In this document: one piece after another, positions 1 through 8,973 of the stretch
Layout: each line of letters starts with the position of its first letter
Numbering within the stretch: position 1 is the first letter of the stretch
NCBI RefSeq assembly: GCF_017873815.1
Contig: NZ_JAGGKQ010000005.1
Span: 145,061 to 209,060 of the forward strand
DNA from: Halorubrum alkaliphilum
GTDB lineage: Archaea > Halobacteriota > Halobacteria > Halobacteriales > Haloferacaceae
Length of the DNA stretch: 64,000 nucleotides
Direction: 5' to 3'
Program-made: the position numbers and the translations under genes
The notes under the pieces: model-generated
Database searches by the model: none
Told to the model about the DNA's origin: nothing
The model's input: the letters and a program-made list of their open reading frames with translations, nothing else

Positions 1-921
1 GGGAACGGTCGGTTCGAGCGTCGCCGCCGCCTCCCGTATCTCGTCGGCGGTCGGATGATCGGAGACGGCGTCGACGACGGCGTCGATCCGGCGAGCGCGG
101 TCGGCGTCCTCGTCGATCCGGTCCGCGTCGTAGCCGTCCGCTCCGCTCGCCGAGCCGCTGCCGTCCGCCGTCCTGCCCCCGCGGCGGTCCGTGGGATCGT
201 CGACGACGGTGCGGCTCGCGAGGGTGACGCGCTCGGTTCGGGCGTCGCGCTCGAACGGCGCGCGGACGACGACGTCGGGGGTGAGACGGGAGTCCTCGCG
301 CTCGTCGATCTCGCCGCGATGTAGGTACCCGCCGTCGTTCTCGCCGAGCAGCTCGGGGAGCGTCTCCTGACGGCGACCGTGAGCGGCCGAGAGTCCGTTT
401 GAGGCGGCAAGGAAGTCGTGTTCGCGACGGTGATACACCTCCACCACGTCGCCGTCCCCGGGACCGGCCGCCTCGTGAATGAGGTTGCCGACGCTTCTCT
501 CGACCATGTCCGGGGCGAACACGCAGCTCGCGACGAGGTCGGCGTTCGCGGGCGGCGCGCCGCGCAACTCGACGTGGGTGAGGTGGACATCGTCGACGAC
601 GAGGTCGAACTGGTGAACCGTGTATCGGCCGGCGTCGTATTCGGTCTCGACGAGCGGCGTGTGCCCGTCGTAGTGTTGGCGAGTGGTGTCGAGTTCGTCG
701 AGCCACCGGATCCCGCCGCCGCCGGCGATCCCGACGCGGAGCCGATCGGTCCCACCCACGCCCGAGAGCGCGTACGAACAGTCGTGGGTGGCACCGTCCG
801 GTCCGACGTGGACCAGCCGGCCCCCGTCGCCGGTGAACGCACCGACGGTCGTGGGACGTTCTGTCGGGTAGCGCTCGCCCCGGCGACGTTTGTGTTCCGT
901 GATGGCGGTTCGCAGTCGCAT
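1..921 (-). CDS. GH15 glucoamylase-like protein, N-terminal part (runs off the window)
   Basis: The reverse strand is open from an ATG at 921 to the window edge, giving 307 codons without a stop. It begins MRLRTAITEHKRRRGERYP and contains the block GGRLVHVGPDGATHDCSY, typical of the N-terminal beta domain of haloarchaeal glycoside hydrolase family 15 proteins (glucoamylase or glucodextranase type). These cleave glucose from the ends of alpha-glucans. The catalytic (alpha/alpha)6 barrel would lie beyond base 1, so catalytic residues cannot be checked. An AT-poor box GCTTTTGCC about 28 bases upstream fits a leaderless promoter. The gene is divergent from the alpha-amylase at 1080, supporting a shared role in starch or glycogen breakdown. 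The family call is from N-terminal pattern only. Confidence 0.65.
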   Translation of the reverse strand, partial: MRLRTAITEHKRRRGERYPTERPTTVGAFTGDGGRLVHVGPDGATHDCSYALSGVGGTDRLRVGIAGGGGIRWLDELDTTRQHYDGHTPLVETEYDAGRYTVHQFDLVVDDVHLTHVELRGAPPANADLVASCVFAPDMVERSVGNLIHEAAGPGDGDVVEVYHRREHDFLAASNGLSAAHGRRQETLPELLGENDGGYLHRGEIDEREDSRLTPDVVVRAPFERDARTERVTLASRTVVDDPTDRRGGRTADGSGSASGADGYDADRIDEDADRARRIDAVVDAVSDHPTADEIREAAATLEPTVP

Positions 922-1079
922 GGAGAGACTCGCGGTCGCGTGGGCAAAAGCCTTGACGGACCGGGCGAACTTCCGCGTGATTCCGATCGAGAGCCACGGA
1001 TCGCGCATCCCGCCGGTCGGATGCCCGACACGTTCGCATGGAGAGCAACACCGAAGACCCCGGGCGTTGATGGACCTGT

Positions 1080-3257
1080 ATGCACCACCCTGGACCCCCA
1101 CGCTTCCTCTCGACGGGCGAGACGACGCAGCTCGCTCCCAGAGACCCGGATCCCGAGGCGACCTACGAGTGGCGGATTGTCGATGCCCCGCCGAACAGCG
1201 AAGCGACCGTCGGCGAGACGCCGATAACCGAGTTCACGCCTGATGTCCCCGGCCACTACCGCCTCGGTCTGAACGCGCCGGACGGCAACCACGCGCTCAC
1301 CGTCAGGGCGTTCCCGGCCGCGTACGAGAACGTCGACGTCGCCGCCGGAAGCGGGGAGGCGATCCGTGATCGGGACGCCGACCGCGCCGAGATCCCGTAC
1401 GCGGGTGACCGAGCACACGACGGGATCGGCAGGCCGCGGGTTCGCCTCGACGCCTCGGTCGAGGGCGACGCCATCGTCGTCGACGCGATGGCGACGCCGA
1501 ACCCCGACTCGGAGCTGGCCGCAGAGGATCTCGACGTGACGTTCGTCATCGACGATCGGGACGTCTCGTCCGCGATCGCCGCGGGACGAACGAACCCGCG
1601 GGACGCCCGGCAGGTGACCGCGAGTGGATCGGAAACGGCGATCGAGACGGACGGATCGGGGACGACGCTTCGCGTTCCGACGCGGACGGTTCCCGACCGG
1701 CTTCGCGTCCACGCCGTCGCCGTCGCGCGTGAACCGGGTCACGAGCCGCGGATCAGCGTCGCGGACGCGGTCGCGGTCGATCGCGTCGGAAGCGAGGGCT
1801 CCGCAGGCGACGCGAGCGCGCCCATCGATGTCGACCCGATCGGTGACACGGACTCGACGGGCAGATCGGACCCGACGGGCAGAGCGGACTCGCCCGGCGG
1901 TACCGGAGCGACGAGTCCCGACGAGCGGTTCACGGTCACCCGTCTCAACCAGCCACCCGAATGGACCGAGAACGCTAGGGTGTACGAGGTGTACGTCCGC
2001 ACGTTCGCCGACGCCGACGAGGGTGAGACGTTCGACGCCATCGCGGACCGGATCCCAGACCTCGCGGATCTCGGCGTCGACACGCTGTGGCTCACGCCGG
2101 TCCTGACGAACGATGGGAAACCTCACGGCTACAACATCACCGACTTCTTCGACGTCGCCGACGACCTCGGCGACCGCGAGGACTACGAGGCCCTCGTCGA
2201 CACCGCCCACGACCACGGGCTCCGAGTCCTGTTCGACTTCGTCGCCAACCACACCGCCCGCGACCACGAGTGGTTTCAGGACGCCTACCGGAACCCGGAC
2301 TCCCCGTACCGCGACCGCTACGAGTGGCAGGACTCCGGCGAGCCGGGGACGTACTTCGACTGGGAGCTGATCGCGAACCTGAACCACTCGAACCTCTCGG
2401 TTCGGCGGTTCCTCCTCGACGTCGTGGACGAGTGGGCCCCCCTCGTCGACGGCTTCCGCTGTGACATGGCGTGGGCGGTGCCGGACTCGTTCTGGCGCGA
2501 GCTTCGGGATCGGGTGAAGGCGATGGATTCGGAGTTCCTCCTGATGGACGAGACGATTCCGTACATCCCCGGCTTCCACGAGGGGATGTTCGACATCCAC
2601 TTCGACGCGACGCTGTACTTCCAGCTCCGGCAGATCGGGCGCGGGGCGGCCCCGGCCCGGACCGTGGTCGACGCCGTCGAACAGCGCGCGGAGATCGGGT
2701 TCCCCGACCACGCCGGCTTCCTCCAGTACATCGAGAACCACGACGAGACGCGATACCGGGTGGAGTGTGGCGACGCGGCCGCTGCCGCGGCGGGCGCGGC
2801 GACGGTCACCCTGCCGGGAGTCCCGATGGTGTACGCGGGCCAGGAGATCGGCCAGCGCGGCCGGCGCGATTCGATCGCGTGGGAGCACACCCGCGGGGAG
2901 GTCCGCGAGCGCTACGAGCGACTCCTCCGGACCCACGCGGACCACCCGGCGCTGGGCCCCGAAGGGGATCTTGAGCGCGTCGGGTACCACGTCGCGAGCG
3001 GGGACCTGTCCGAGCGACCGATACAGGCCGACGGCGACGCCGTCCATCCCGACGACGTGGTGGCGTTCCTCCGCGGGAGCGGACCGAACGCGCTCGCCGT
3101 CGTCCTCAACTTCGCGCCGGCCGAGGCGGCGGTCGCCGTCGACGCCGACCACGGCCGAACGAACGTCGTGACCGGGGAGCCGTGCGTCGTCACCGACGGG
3201 GACGGAACCGAACGGATCGCGGTCGACGACGTCGCCGTCGTCCCGATCGGGGAGTGA
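1080..3257 (+). CDS. malA: Alpha-amylase family protein (GH13)
   Basis: This 725-residue protein has an extra N-terminal half (about residues 1-290, beta-rich with a Pro/Gly/Ser-rich linker) followed by a GH13 barrel. The barrel opens with YEVYVRTFAD. The conserved regions are visible: LFDFVANHT, GFRCDMAW with nucleophile D462, LLMDET with acid/base E491, and ENHDETR with D555. A short beta domain closes the protein. It is expected to hydrolyse or rearrange alpha-1,4-glucans in the cytoplasm; no signal peptide or TAT motif is seen. It is followed by the 4-alpha-glucanotransferase after about 100 bases and is divergent from the GH15 gene. The symbol follows haloarchaeal usage; exact substrate is not deducible. 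Confidence 0.9.
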   Translation: MHHPGPPRFLSTGETTQLAPRDPDPEATYEWRIVDAPPNSEATVGETPITEFTPDVPGHYRLGLNAPDGNHALTVRAFPAAYENVDVAAGSGEAIRDRDADRAEIPYAGDRAHDGIGRPRVRLDASVEGDAIVVDAMATPNPDSELAAEDLDVTFVIDDRDVSSAIAAGRTNPRDARQVTASGSETAIETDGSGTTLRVPTRTVPDRLRVHAVAVAREPGHEPRISVADAVAVDRVGSEGSAGDASAPIDVDPIGDTDSTGRSDPTGRADSPGGTGATSPDERFTVTRLNQPPEWTENARVYEVYVRTFADADEGETFDAIADRIPDLADLGVDTLWLTPVLTNDGKPHGYNITDFFDVADDLGDREDYEALVDTAHDHGLRVLFDFVANHTARDHEWFQDAYRNPDSPYRDRYEWQDSGEPGTYFDWELIANLNHSNLSVRRFLLDVVDEWAPLVDGFRCDMAWAVPDSFWRELRDRVKAMDSEFLLMDETIPYIPGFHEGMFDIHFDATLYFQLRQIGRGAAPARTVVDAVEQRAEIGFPDHAGFLQYIENHDETRYRVECGDAAAAAAGAATVTLPGVPMVYAGQEIGQRGRRDSIAWEHTRGEVRERYERLLRTHADHPALGPEGDLERVGYHVASGDLSERPIQADGDAVHPDDVVAFLRGSGPNALAVVLNFAPAEAAVAVDADHGRTNVVTGEPCVVTDGDGTERIAVDDVAVVPIGE

Positions 3258-3356
3258 CGAGCGGGAGAGCGAACGATACGGGATCGAACGACCGGGTGCG
3301 GATCCGGGCCGCCCGCGGGCACAACGCTTGAGTCGGTGGGGGTTACAGACGTAGCC

Positions 3357-4859
3357 ATGCGATTCGATCGCTCCGACGGAGTGTTCTGTCACGTCACCTC
3401 CCTTCCCGGCCGTCACGGGATCGGCGATCTCGGGGAGGGCGCGGCGTCGTTCCTCTCGTTTCTCGGCGACGCGGAGGTCGACTACTGGCAGACCTGTCCG
3501 GTGGGACCGACGATCGGGGCCGCTGGAGAGTCACCGTACCAGTCCCCGTCGGCGTTCGCCGGCAACCCCCTCTTGATCGACCTCGACGGCCTCGTCGACG
3601 ACGGCTGGTTGACCCGGGAGGATCTGGAGCCGGTCCCGGAGTTCCCGACCGACCGCGTCGCCTACGAGGAGGTTCGCTCGTACAAGCTCCCGCTTTTACG
3701 GACCGCGTTCGAACGGTTCGAGGCGGCCACGGACGCCGCCGATCGAGCGGACACCACCGTCGAGTTCGATGCCTTTCGCGATCGGGAGCCGTGGGTCGAC
3801 GACTACGCGTTGTTCCGAGCGATATCGGCCGCTCGCCCCGAGGACACGTGGGTCGAGTGGCCCGACCCCCTCCGAACACGGGATCCCGACGCGCTCGATG
3901 CGGCCCGCGAGGAGCACGCCGAGACCGTCCGGTACCACGAGTTCGTCCAGTGGACGTTCGACCGACAGTGGACCGACCTGCGACGAACGGCCGCCGAGGA
4001 GGGCGTGGGCATCGTCGGCGACGTTCCGATCTACGTCGCGCTCGACTCGGCCGACGTCTGGGCGAACCCGGAGGCGTTCCGTCTCGATGACAACAACCGA
4101 CCGACGATGGTGGCAGGGGTGCCGCCGAACCCCGGTGACGACGGACAGCGGTGGGGGAACCCGGTGTACGACTGGGAGCGACTCGCCGAGGCCGACTACG
4201 ACTGGTGGATCCGCCGGTTCCGTCGGCTGTTCGATCTCGCGGACATCGCGCGGCTCGACCACTTCCTCGGGTTCGTCCGGTACTGGGGGATCCCCGCCGA
4301 TGACGACGACCCGGCGGCCGGCGAGTGGTACGACGGACCGGGGCGGGATCTCTTCGAGACGGTCGAACGCGAGTTCGGCGAGGCCCCGTTCATCGCGGAG
4401 GACCTCGGATTTGACGACGCGCGGATGGACGACCTGATGGCCGAGTTCGGGTTCCCCGGAATGCGGGTCCCGCAGTACGCGAACTGGTGTGAGGGGGGCA
4501 ACGAGTACCAACCGATGAACTACCCCGAGAGCGTCGTCGGCTACACCTCGACCCACGACACCGACACGTGGGTCGGCTACTACGCTGATCTCCCCGCCGA
4601 CCAGCGCGACTGTCTCCACTACAACCTCGGCGTCGACGACGGTCGACCGATCGAGTGGGAGATAATCGAGGACGTGTGGAGCTCGGAGGCGGTGCTCGCG
4701 ATGACGACGGTTCAGGACCTGCTCGGACTCGGCAGCGAGGCCAGGTTCAACGAGCCCGGGACCCTCGCCGGCAACTGGGAGTGGCGCGTCGAGCGCGACG
4801 CGCTCTCCGAGGAGCTGGCGGGTCGATTACGGGAACTCGGCGCGTTTCACGTCCGGTGA
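3357..4859 (+). CDS. malQ: 4-alpha-glucanotransferase (amylomaltase, GH77)
   Basis: Amylomaltase transfers alpha-1,4-glucan segments between maltodextrins. The start MRFDRSDGVFCHVTSLPG matches the family N-terminus and gives about 500 residues, the normal length; an in-frame GTG at 3336 would add seven residues and is less likely. Catalytic regions are present: ARLDHFLGF with nucleophile D301, FIAEDLG with acid E348 and STHDTDTW with D401. The acceptor-side motif PNPGDDGQRWGNP is also intact. It lies downstream of the alpha-amylase in the same direction, so the pair plus the GH15 gene forms a small glucan-processing module. Confidence 0.95.
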   Translation: MRFDRSDGVFCHVTSLPGRHGIGDLGEGAASFLSFLGDAEVDYWQTCPVGPTIGAAGESPYQSPSAFAGNPLLIDLDGLVDDGWLTREDLEPVPEFPTDRVAYEEVRSYKLPLLRTAFERFEAATDAADRADTTVEFDAFRDREPWVDDYALFRAISAARPEDTWVEWPDPLRTRDPDALDAAREEHAETVRYHEFVQWTFDRQWTDLRRTAAEEGVGIVGDVPIYVALDSADVWANPEAFRLDDNNRPTMVAGVPPNPGDDGQRWGNPVYDWERLAEADYDWWIRRFRRLFDLADIARLDHFLGFVRYWGIPADDDDPAAGEWYDGPGRDLFETVEREFGEAPFIAEDLGFDDARMDDLMAEFGFPGMRVPQYANWCEGGNEYQPMNYPESVVGYTSTHDTDTWVGYYADLPADQRDCLHYNLGVDDGRPIEWEIIEDVWSSEAVLAMTTVQDLLGLGSEARFNEPGTLAGNWEWRVERDALSEELAGRLRELGAFHVR

Positions 4860-5040
4860 CCGGCTACTACGGAACCGCTCGCGGAGCCGGCGTCGGAGCT
4901 ACCCGGGGGGCCGTCGACATCGTCGCCGGCACTCCGCGGATCTCCGAGTTCCCAGCCGGCCTTCGCCGTAGCGTCCCCGACCGATACGTACTTTCATCGA
5001 CTATCGCAGTCACCACGTGCTGTCTGTTAGACCGTGCCAG

Positions 5041-5050
5041 TATCTATATC
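5041..5050 (+). promoter_or_regulatory. TATA-like box for the small membrane protein at 5075
   Basis: TATCTATATC lies 25-34 bases before the ATG at 5075, the spacing expected for a leaderless archaeal transcript. The surrounding 200 bases are clearly more AT-rich than the flanking genes. Confidence 0.45.
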
Positions 5051-5074
5051 ACTGTTGGATTATATACACATGGT

Positions 5075-5497
5075 ATGAGTGATTCTCGCTCTACTGATTC
5101 GGACGGCGAATCGCCCGAAGACATATCCACTGAGGAGTCAACCGATACCACCACAACGCGTGACACTACAACTGATGTGAGCGATTTTGAACTGCCGTTT
5201 TCCCTCGACATGGGCGCGAGTGGGAACGTCGGGATCCGTGAGGGCGTTGGATACGGTGTTGGGTTGCTGGTATACGTTATCGGGCTGATTCTCGTTCTTG
5301 CAATCCTCTCTGGGCTTGGTGCCGCATTTGTCGCTGGTGGGGCTGCCGTCGACAATATCGTCATCACGCTACTCGTTGGTTTGTTTGGGTTCGTTCTCTC
5401 GTTAATCTCGTTGGTTGTGTTTGTCGCAGGGATTGCGGGGCTACAGTACAAGATCATCGCCGACGCAGTGAGTCGTGGGAACGCTGCCAGTAGTTGA
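5075..5497 (+). CDS. Small acidic-headed membrane protein of unknown function
   Basis: I do not recognise a named family. The 140-residue product has a Ser/Thr/Asp-rich N-terminus (about residues 1-45), then two strongly hydrophobic segments (about residues 60-85 and 95-125) ending in GLQYKIIADAVSRGN. This is a typical two-TM architecture with a soluble head. ATG 5075 was chosen because TATA-like bases sit at the right distance and the frame upstream is compositionally different. Codon use is less GC-biased than in neighbouring genes (many codons ending in T/A), suggesting later acquisition. It stands alone between convergent neighbours. Confidence 0.7.
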   Translation: MSDSRSTDSDGESPEDISTEESTDTTTTRDTTTDVSDFELPFSLDMGASGNVGIREGVGYGVGLLVYVIGLILVLAILSGLGAAFVAGGAAVDNIVITLLVGLFGFVLSLISLVVFVAGIAGLQYKIIADAVSRGNAASS

Positions 5498-5716
5498 ACG
5501 GAACGGTTGACTGTTGTGACTCTTCGTGTTTTCAGCTTTTATTAGGTCTCAATACTGTTGGATAAAGTCGAGGACGTCAATCTCGGTACTTCACAAAGCC
5601 GTTTAGTTAGAACGTCTGCTTACCACTCACTTCGAGTTCTACTGAGCTGTATCAATAATCTCCGCCAGAAGAGGGTATCAAGTAATTCGTCACTGTTCCT
5701 TCGGAAGCAAGCCGGC

Positions 5717-5935
5717 CTAGTACGCGTTCCGGCCGAGGATCCAGTACAGCACGAGCCCGAGGAAGGGCGCGAAGAACACGACGAGCGCCCAGAGGAACGC
5801 CGGGTGGTCGCTTCGCTGTTTGGCGTCGTTGTACGTCCAGACGATGATGGCGACGTAGACGACGAACGTCAGGAGCGCGAAGAGGAAGCCGATCCCCGAC
5901 GCTGCCGCCCCCTGTAGCGGAAGGCTCGATATCAT
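5717..5935 (-). CDS. Small membrane protein with PLDc_N-like two-TM segment
   Basis: The 72-residue protein starts MISSLPLQGAAASG and has two TM segments separated by YNDAKQRSDHPAFLWALVV, ending LGLVLYWILGRNAY. The W-Y-(N/D)DA...HPAFLWAL...FFAPFLGLVLY pattern is that of the short phospholipase D nuclease N-terminal (PLDc_N) membrane domain, which occurs alone in many haloarchaea. Function is unknown; a role in membrane-bound assemblies is only inference. It is divergent from the M20 hydrolase at 6007. Confidence 0.75.
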   Translation of the reverse strand: MISSLPLQGAAASGIGFLFALLTFVVYVAIIVWTYNDAKQRSDHPAFLWALVVFFAPFLGLVLYWILGRNAY

Positions 5936-6006
5936 GCTCTCCACGTTTCGGGGAACGGACAAATGCTTTGTGAAAGGGTTTCCCGCCGGGGAACGATGGA
6001 CACGAT

Positions 6007-7293
6007 ATGCGACTCCCCGTCGACGCCGACCGGCTCCGTACAGACGTCGAGGCGAACGCCGCTTTTGGCCGGATCGAGACGGACGACCCGGGAGCGCGCG
6101 GGCGAACGAACCTGACCGGCACCGGGCCGAACCGGGAGGCGCGCGATCACCTCGTTGACCGCTTGGACGACGCCGGCCTGAACGTGACCGTCGACGCCGT
6201 CGGCAACGTCGCCGGACGGTGGGTTCCCGACGGTGCCGACCCGGAGGCCGCTCCCGTCGCCGCCGGAAGTCATCTCGACAGCGTCCCCGAGGGCGGGATC
6301 TTTGACGGCCCACTCGGGGTGTACGCCGCGCTGGAGTCAGTTCGAGCGATGCAGGACGCCGAAATCGAGCCGGATCGGCCGGTGCTCGTCGTGAGCTTCA
6401 CCGAGGAGGAGGGGTCCACGTTCGGGAACGGACTGCTCGGGTCGAGCGTCGCAACCGGCGAAACCACCCTCGATGAGGCCCTTGCGCTCGAAAGCGACGC
6501 GGGAGAGACGCTCGGGGACGCGCTCTCGCGGATCGGCTACCGGGGCGAGGGAACGCTCGACCCGGCGGGCTGGGAGGGCTTTCTCGAACTCCACGTCGAG
6601 CAGGACACGGTTCTCGAATCGGCCGGCGTCGACGTCGGGGTCGTGACGACGATCACGGGCATCAGCCACTGTGAGATCGAGATCGAGGGCGAGGCGAACC
6701 ACGCGGGCGCGACGGCGATGGACGACCGGACCGACGCGCTCGCGGCCGCGAGCGAGGTCGTTCTCGACGTCGAAGCCGCCGCGAACCGGATCGCCGGGAG
6801 CGTCTCGGAGACCGCGGTCGCCACGGTCGGCTCGCTGTCCGTCTCGCCGAACGCGACGAACGTCGTCCCCGGCCGTGTCGAACTCGGCGTGGACGTTCGC
6901 GACGTCGAGTACGGGTCGATGGAGCGGATCGTGAGCGCCGTCCGCGAGTCGCTCGACCGTCTGGAACGCGAACGTGGCGTGGAGACGACGGTCGCCCGTC
7001 CGTTCGACGTCCGGCCGACGCCGATGAGCGAGCGGCTCCGTGGAGCCGCCCACGACGCCGCGGCGGAGGCGGGACGAACCGTGCTCGACCTCCATTCCGG
7101 CGCGGCTCACGACGCGATGCGGGTCGCTCGGGTCACAGACGCCTCGCTGCTTTTCGCCCCGTCGCGCGACGGGATCTCACACAACCCTCGGGAGTGGACG
7201 GACTGGAGCGACTGTGCGGCCGCGACGGCGGTTCTGGCCGGCGCGATGGCTCGGGCGGCGGGGGCGGCGGAGGCGACGGAGAAACGACGGTAG
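6007..7293 (+). CDS. M20-family Zn-dependent amidohydrolase (N-carbamoyl amino acid hydrolase/hydantoinase type)
   Basis: The family hydrolyses N-carbamoyl-amino acids, ureidoglycolate, allantoate or related amides using two metals. The metal-binding pattern is intact: GSHLDSVPEGG with H89, FDGPLGV with D100, and the FTEEEGSTF cluster E133-E135. The dimerisation-lid histidine region GEANHAGATAMD and the C-terminal HSGAAHDA metal histidine follow. Length (428 residues) is normal. Start MRLPVDADRLRTDVE fits homologues. The exact substrate cannot be read from sequence, and no purine or pyrimidine pathway genes flank it. The MscS gene starts 36 bases downstream. Confidence 0.88.
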   Translation: MRLPVDADRLRTDVEANAAFGRIETDDPGARGRTNLTGTGPNREARDHLVDRLDDAGLNVTVDAVGNVAGRWVPDGADPEAAPVAAGSHLDSVPEGGIFDGPLGVYAALESVRAMQDAEIEPDRPVLVVSFTEEEGSTFGNGLLGSSVATGETTLDEALALESDAGETLGDALSRIGYRGEGTLDPAGWEGFLELHVEQDTVLESAGVDVGVVTTITGISHCEIEIEGEANHAGATAMDDRTDALAAASEVVLDVEAAANRIAGSVSETAVATVGSLSVSPNATNVVPGRVELGVDVRDVEYGSMERIVSAVRESLDRLERERGVETTVARPFDVRPTPMSERLRGAAHDAAAEAGRTVLDLHSGAAHDAMRVARVTDASLLFAPSRDGISHNPREWTDWSDCAAATAVLAGAMARAAGAAEATEKRR

Positions 7294-7329
7294 CACAACC
7301 GTTTTGCCGCGTCCCCGAGAGGTTGGACC

Positions 7330-8286
7330 GTGAGACGATCAGTCGCGGTCGGGTCGATCCTCGTCGGGATCGCCGCCATGCTCGGCGGCGCGTTCGTGGC
7401 GAGGGTCGGTCCGCTGGAGACGTGGCCGACCATCGTCGGCTATTCGGCGGACCTCGTCGTCGGACGCGGATTGCTGGTCGTCGCCGTCACCGCGCTACTG
7501 TTCGGAAGCTATCAGCTGCTCGTCGGCGTCCTGATGCGCTCGCCGAACAAGCGACGCGCACACAACACTCGAAACCTCCTCCGGCTCGCGTTCGGGTTCA
7601 TCGGAACGATCGCGACGCTCGCGGTGCTGACCGAGAACTGGCTCGGGTTGCTCCTCTCGCTCGGTGTGATCGGCTTCGCGATCACGTTCGCGCTCCAACA
7701 GCCGCTGCTCTCGCTCATCGCGTGGGTGTACATCACGGTTAAACAGCCGTACGGGGTCGGAGACCGGGTTCGGATCGACGACGCGAAGGGCGACGTGATC
7801 GAGATCGACTTCCTCGTGACGACGCTGTGGGAGATCAACGGCGAACTCGTCACCACGAACCAGCCGTCGGGCCGGGTCGTGACCGTCCCGAACAGCGTCG
7901 TCCTCTCCTCGAACGTCGTCAACTTCGGCGGGGGTGGATCCCCATACGTGTGGAACGAGGTGGGCATTCAAGTGGCCTACGAGACGGATCTGGAGTTCGC
8001 CCGGGCGGTCATGCGTGAGGAGGCGGAGGACCTCTTCGGCGAGGAGATGGCGGAGGGGATCGCCGCCTACCGCGAGGCGCTCGCGGAGACGCCGGTCGAA
8101 CTGGAGGTGTACGACCATCCGACGATCAATGTCACGCAGGGTGACTCTTGGGTCGAACTTCGCCTGCGATACCTCACACAGCCACGCCGAGGTCAGCGAG
8201 TAAAAAACGAGCTGTACGAGCGGATCCTCGACCGGTTCAACGACGAGCCGGACCGTGTCTCGTTCCCGGTGAGTCGGAATCGATGA
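7330..8286 (+). CDS. mscS: MscS-family mechanosensitive channel
   Basis: Small-conductance mechanosensitive channels release solutes on osmotic downshock, which is relevant to an extreme halophile. The 318-residue protein starts with GTG (MRRSVAVGS) and has three or four predicted TM segments in the first 140 residues. The pore helix and MscS beta domain signature follow: GFAITFALQQPLLSLIAWVY, then PYGVGDRVRIDDAKGDVIEI and VTVPNSVVLSSNVVNF. The C-terminal alpha/beta vestibule domain is present. It probably shares a transcript with the amidohydrolase 36 bases upstream, though the functions are unrelated. Confidence 0.9.
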   Translation: MRRSVAVGSILVGIAAMLGGAFVARVGPLETWPTIVGYSADLVVGRGLLVVAVTALLFGSYQLLVGVLMRSPNKRRAHNTRNLLRLAFGFIGTIATLAVLTENWLGLLLSLGVIGFAITFALQQPLLSLIAWVYITVKQPYGVGDRVRIDDAKGDVIEIDFLVTTLWEINGELVTTNQPSGRVVTVPNSVVLSSNVVNFGGGGSPYVWNEVGIQVAYETDLEFARAVMREEAEDLFGEEMAEGIAAYREALAETPVELEVYDHPTINVTQGDSWVELRLRYLTQPRRGQRVKNELYERILDRFNDEPDRVSFPVSRNR

Positions 8287-8359
8287 GCGAGACCCCGCGC
8301 GAGCCGATCGGATCGACGCCGACGAGATCGGATTTAAAAGGGTCGTGACGCCCGTGACG

Positions 8360-8800
8360 GTCGCTTATAAATAAACGACGTGGCGGTGGCGTCGCCGGCG
8401 CGTAGCGCCGGCTGTAAGCGAGAGCAAAGCTCCCGCTTGCGACCGGCGACTCTCCCGCCGATAGGGCGAGGCTGGGGAGGCGTGAGATGCGGTCGCGGTG
8501 GGCGATGGTAAAGGGACAGTCGCCGGCGGCGGAGCCGCACGGCCGGGGGTTTGGAGGTGTCACCGACGATCCGAAGTCAGATCTTTATAAACGAACGATC
8601 GGGATCCGAACGTCACCACCGGATCATCGACCGTTTATAAACAGCCGCCAGCAACACCGCTCGACCGTTTATAAACAGCCGCCAGCAACACCGCTCGACC
8701 GTTTATAAACAGCCGCCAGCAACACCGCTCGACCGCTTATAAACAGCCGCCAGCAACACCGCTCGACCGCTTATAAACAGCCGCCAGCAACACCGTATCG
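8360..8800 (+). repeat. TTTATAAA-box repeat element, copy A (intergenic)
   Basis: This gene-free stretch (8287-8973) is filled by a composite element. In order: a GCTTATAAAT box (8363-8372), a hairpin with an 8-bp stem (8394-8401 with 8405-8412), a second hairpin (8417-8425 with 8429-8437, one G-U pair), a block GAGATGCGGTCGCGGT, a block TTTGGAGGTGTCACCGACGA, a CTTTATAAAC box (8583-8592) followed by GAACGATCGGG, then five tandem units each carrying a TTATAAAC box. The same blocks in the same order occur on the minus strand at 50025-50360. The conserved order with diverged filler indicates a dispersed repeat family or a structured RNA rather than chance. It is not a coding region: short open frames across it share no codon-level conservation. 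Confidence 0.8.
8631..8800 (+). repeat. Tandem array of 34-bp units, five copies
   Basis: Units start at 8631, 8665, 8699, 8733 and 8767. Each has a box GTTTATAAAC (GCTTATAAAC in the last two) followed by AGCCGCCAGCAACACC and then GCTCGACC; the fifth diverges after ACACCG at about 8795. The box in units 1-3 is a perfect 10-bp palindrome and also matches the archaeal TATA element. There are no unique spacers between units, so this is a direct tandem repeat, not a CRISPR array. A single related unit is found in the inverted copy near 50051-50075. Confidence 0.95.
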
Positions 8801-8973
8801 AGACACCCGCTCCTACCACCAACCGGGAGAAGTTTTCATCGATCGGCCGATCCGGTGACGCTCGTCTCCGAGCGGCAGGGTTTCACCGGGGCCGTCCGGA
8901 CGATCGTGTGTACCGTACGCAGGGGACGCTCCCTCTCGCATCGCTTTTTACCGCGGGGTGCCCACCGGGAGTA

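Noticed and set aside
418..1227. A 269-codon plus-strand frame over the GH15 gene
   Set aside because: It is opposite the GH15-like reading frame and overlaps the alpha-amylase start; composition is Arg/Val-rich without domain features.
8631..8800. CRISPR array
   Set aside because: Units follow one another directly with no unique spacers, and no cas genes are present in the window.
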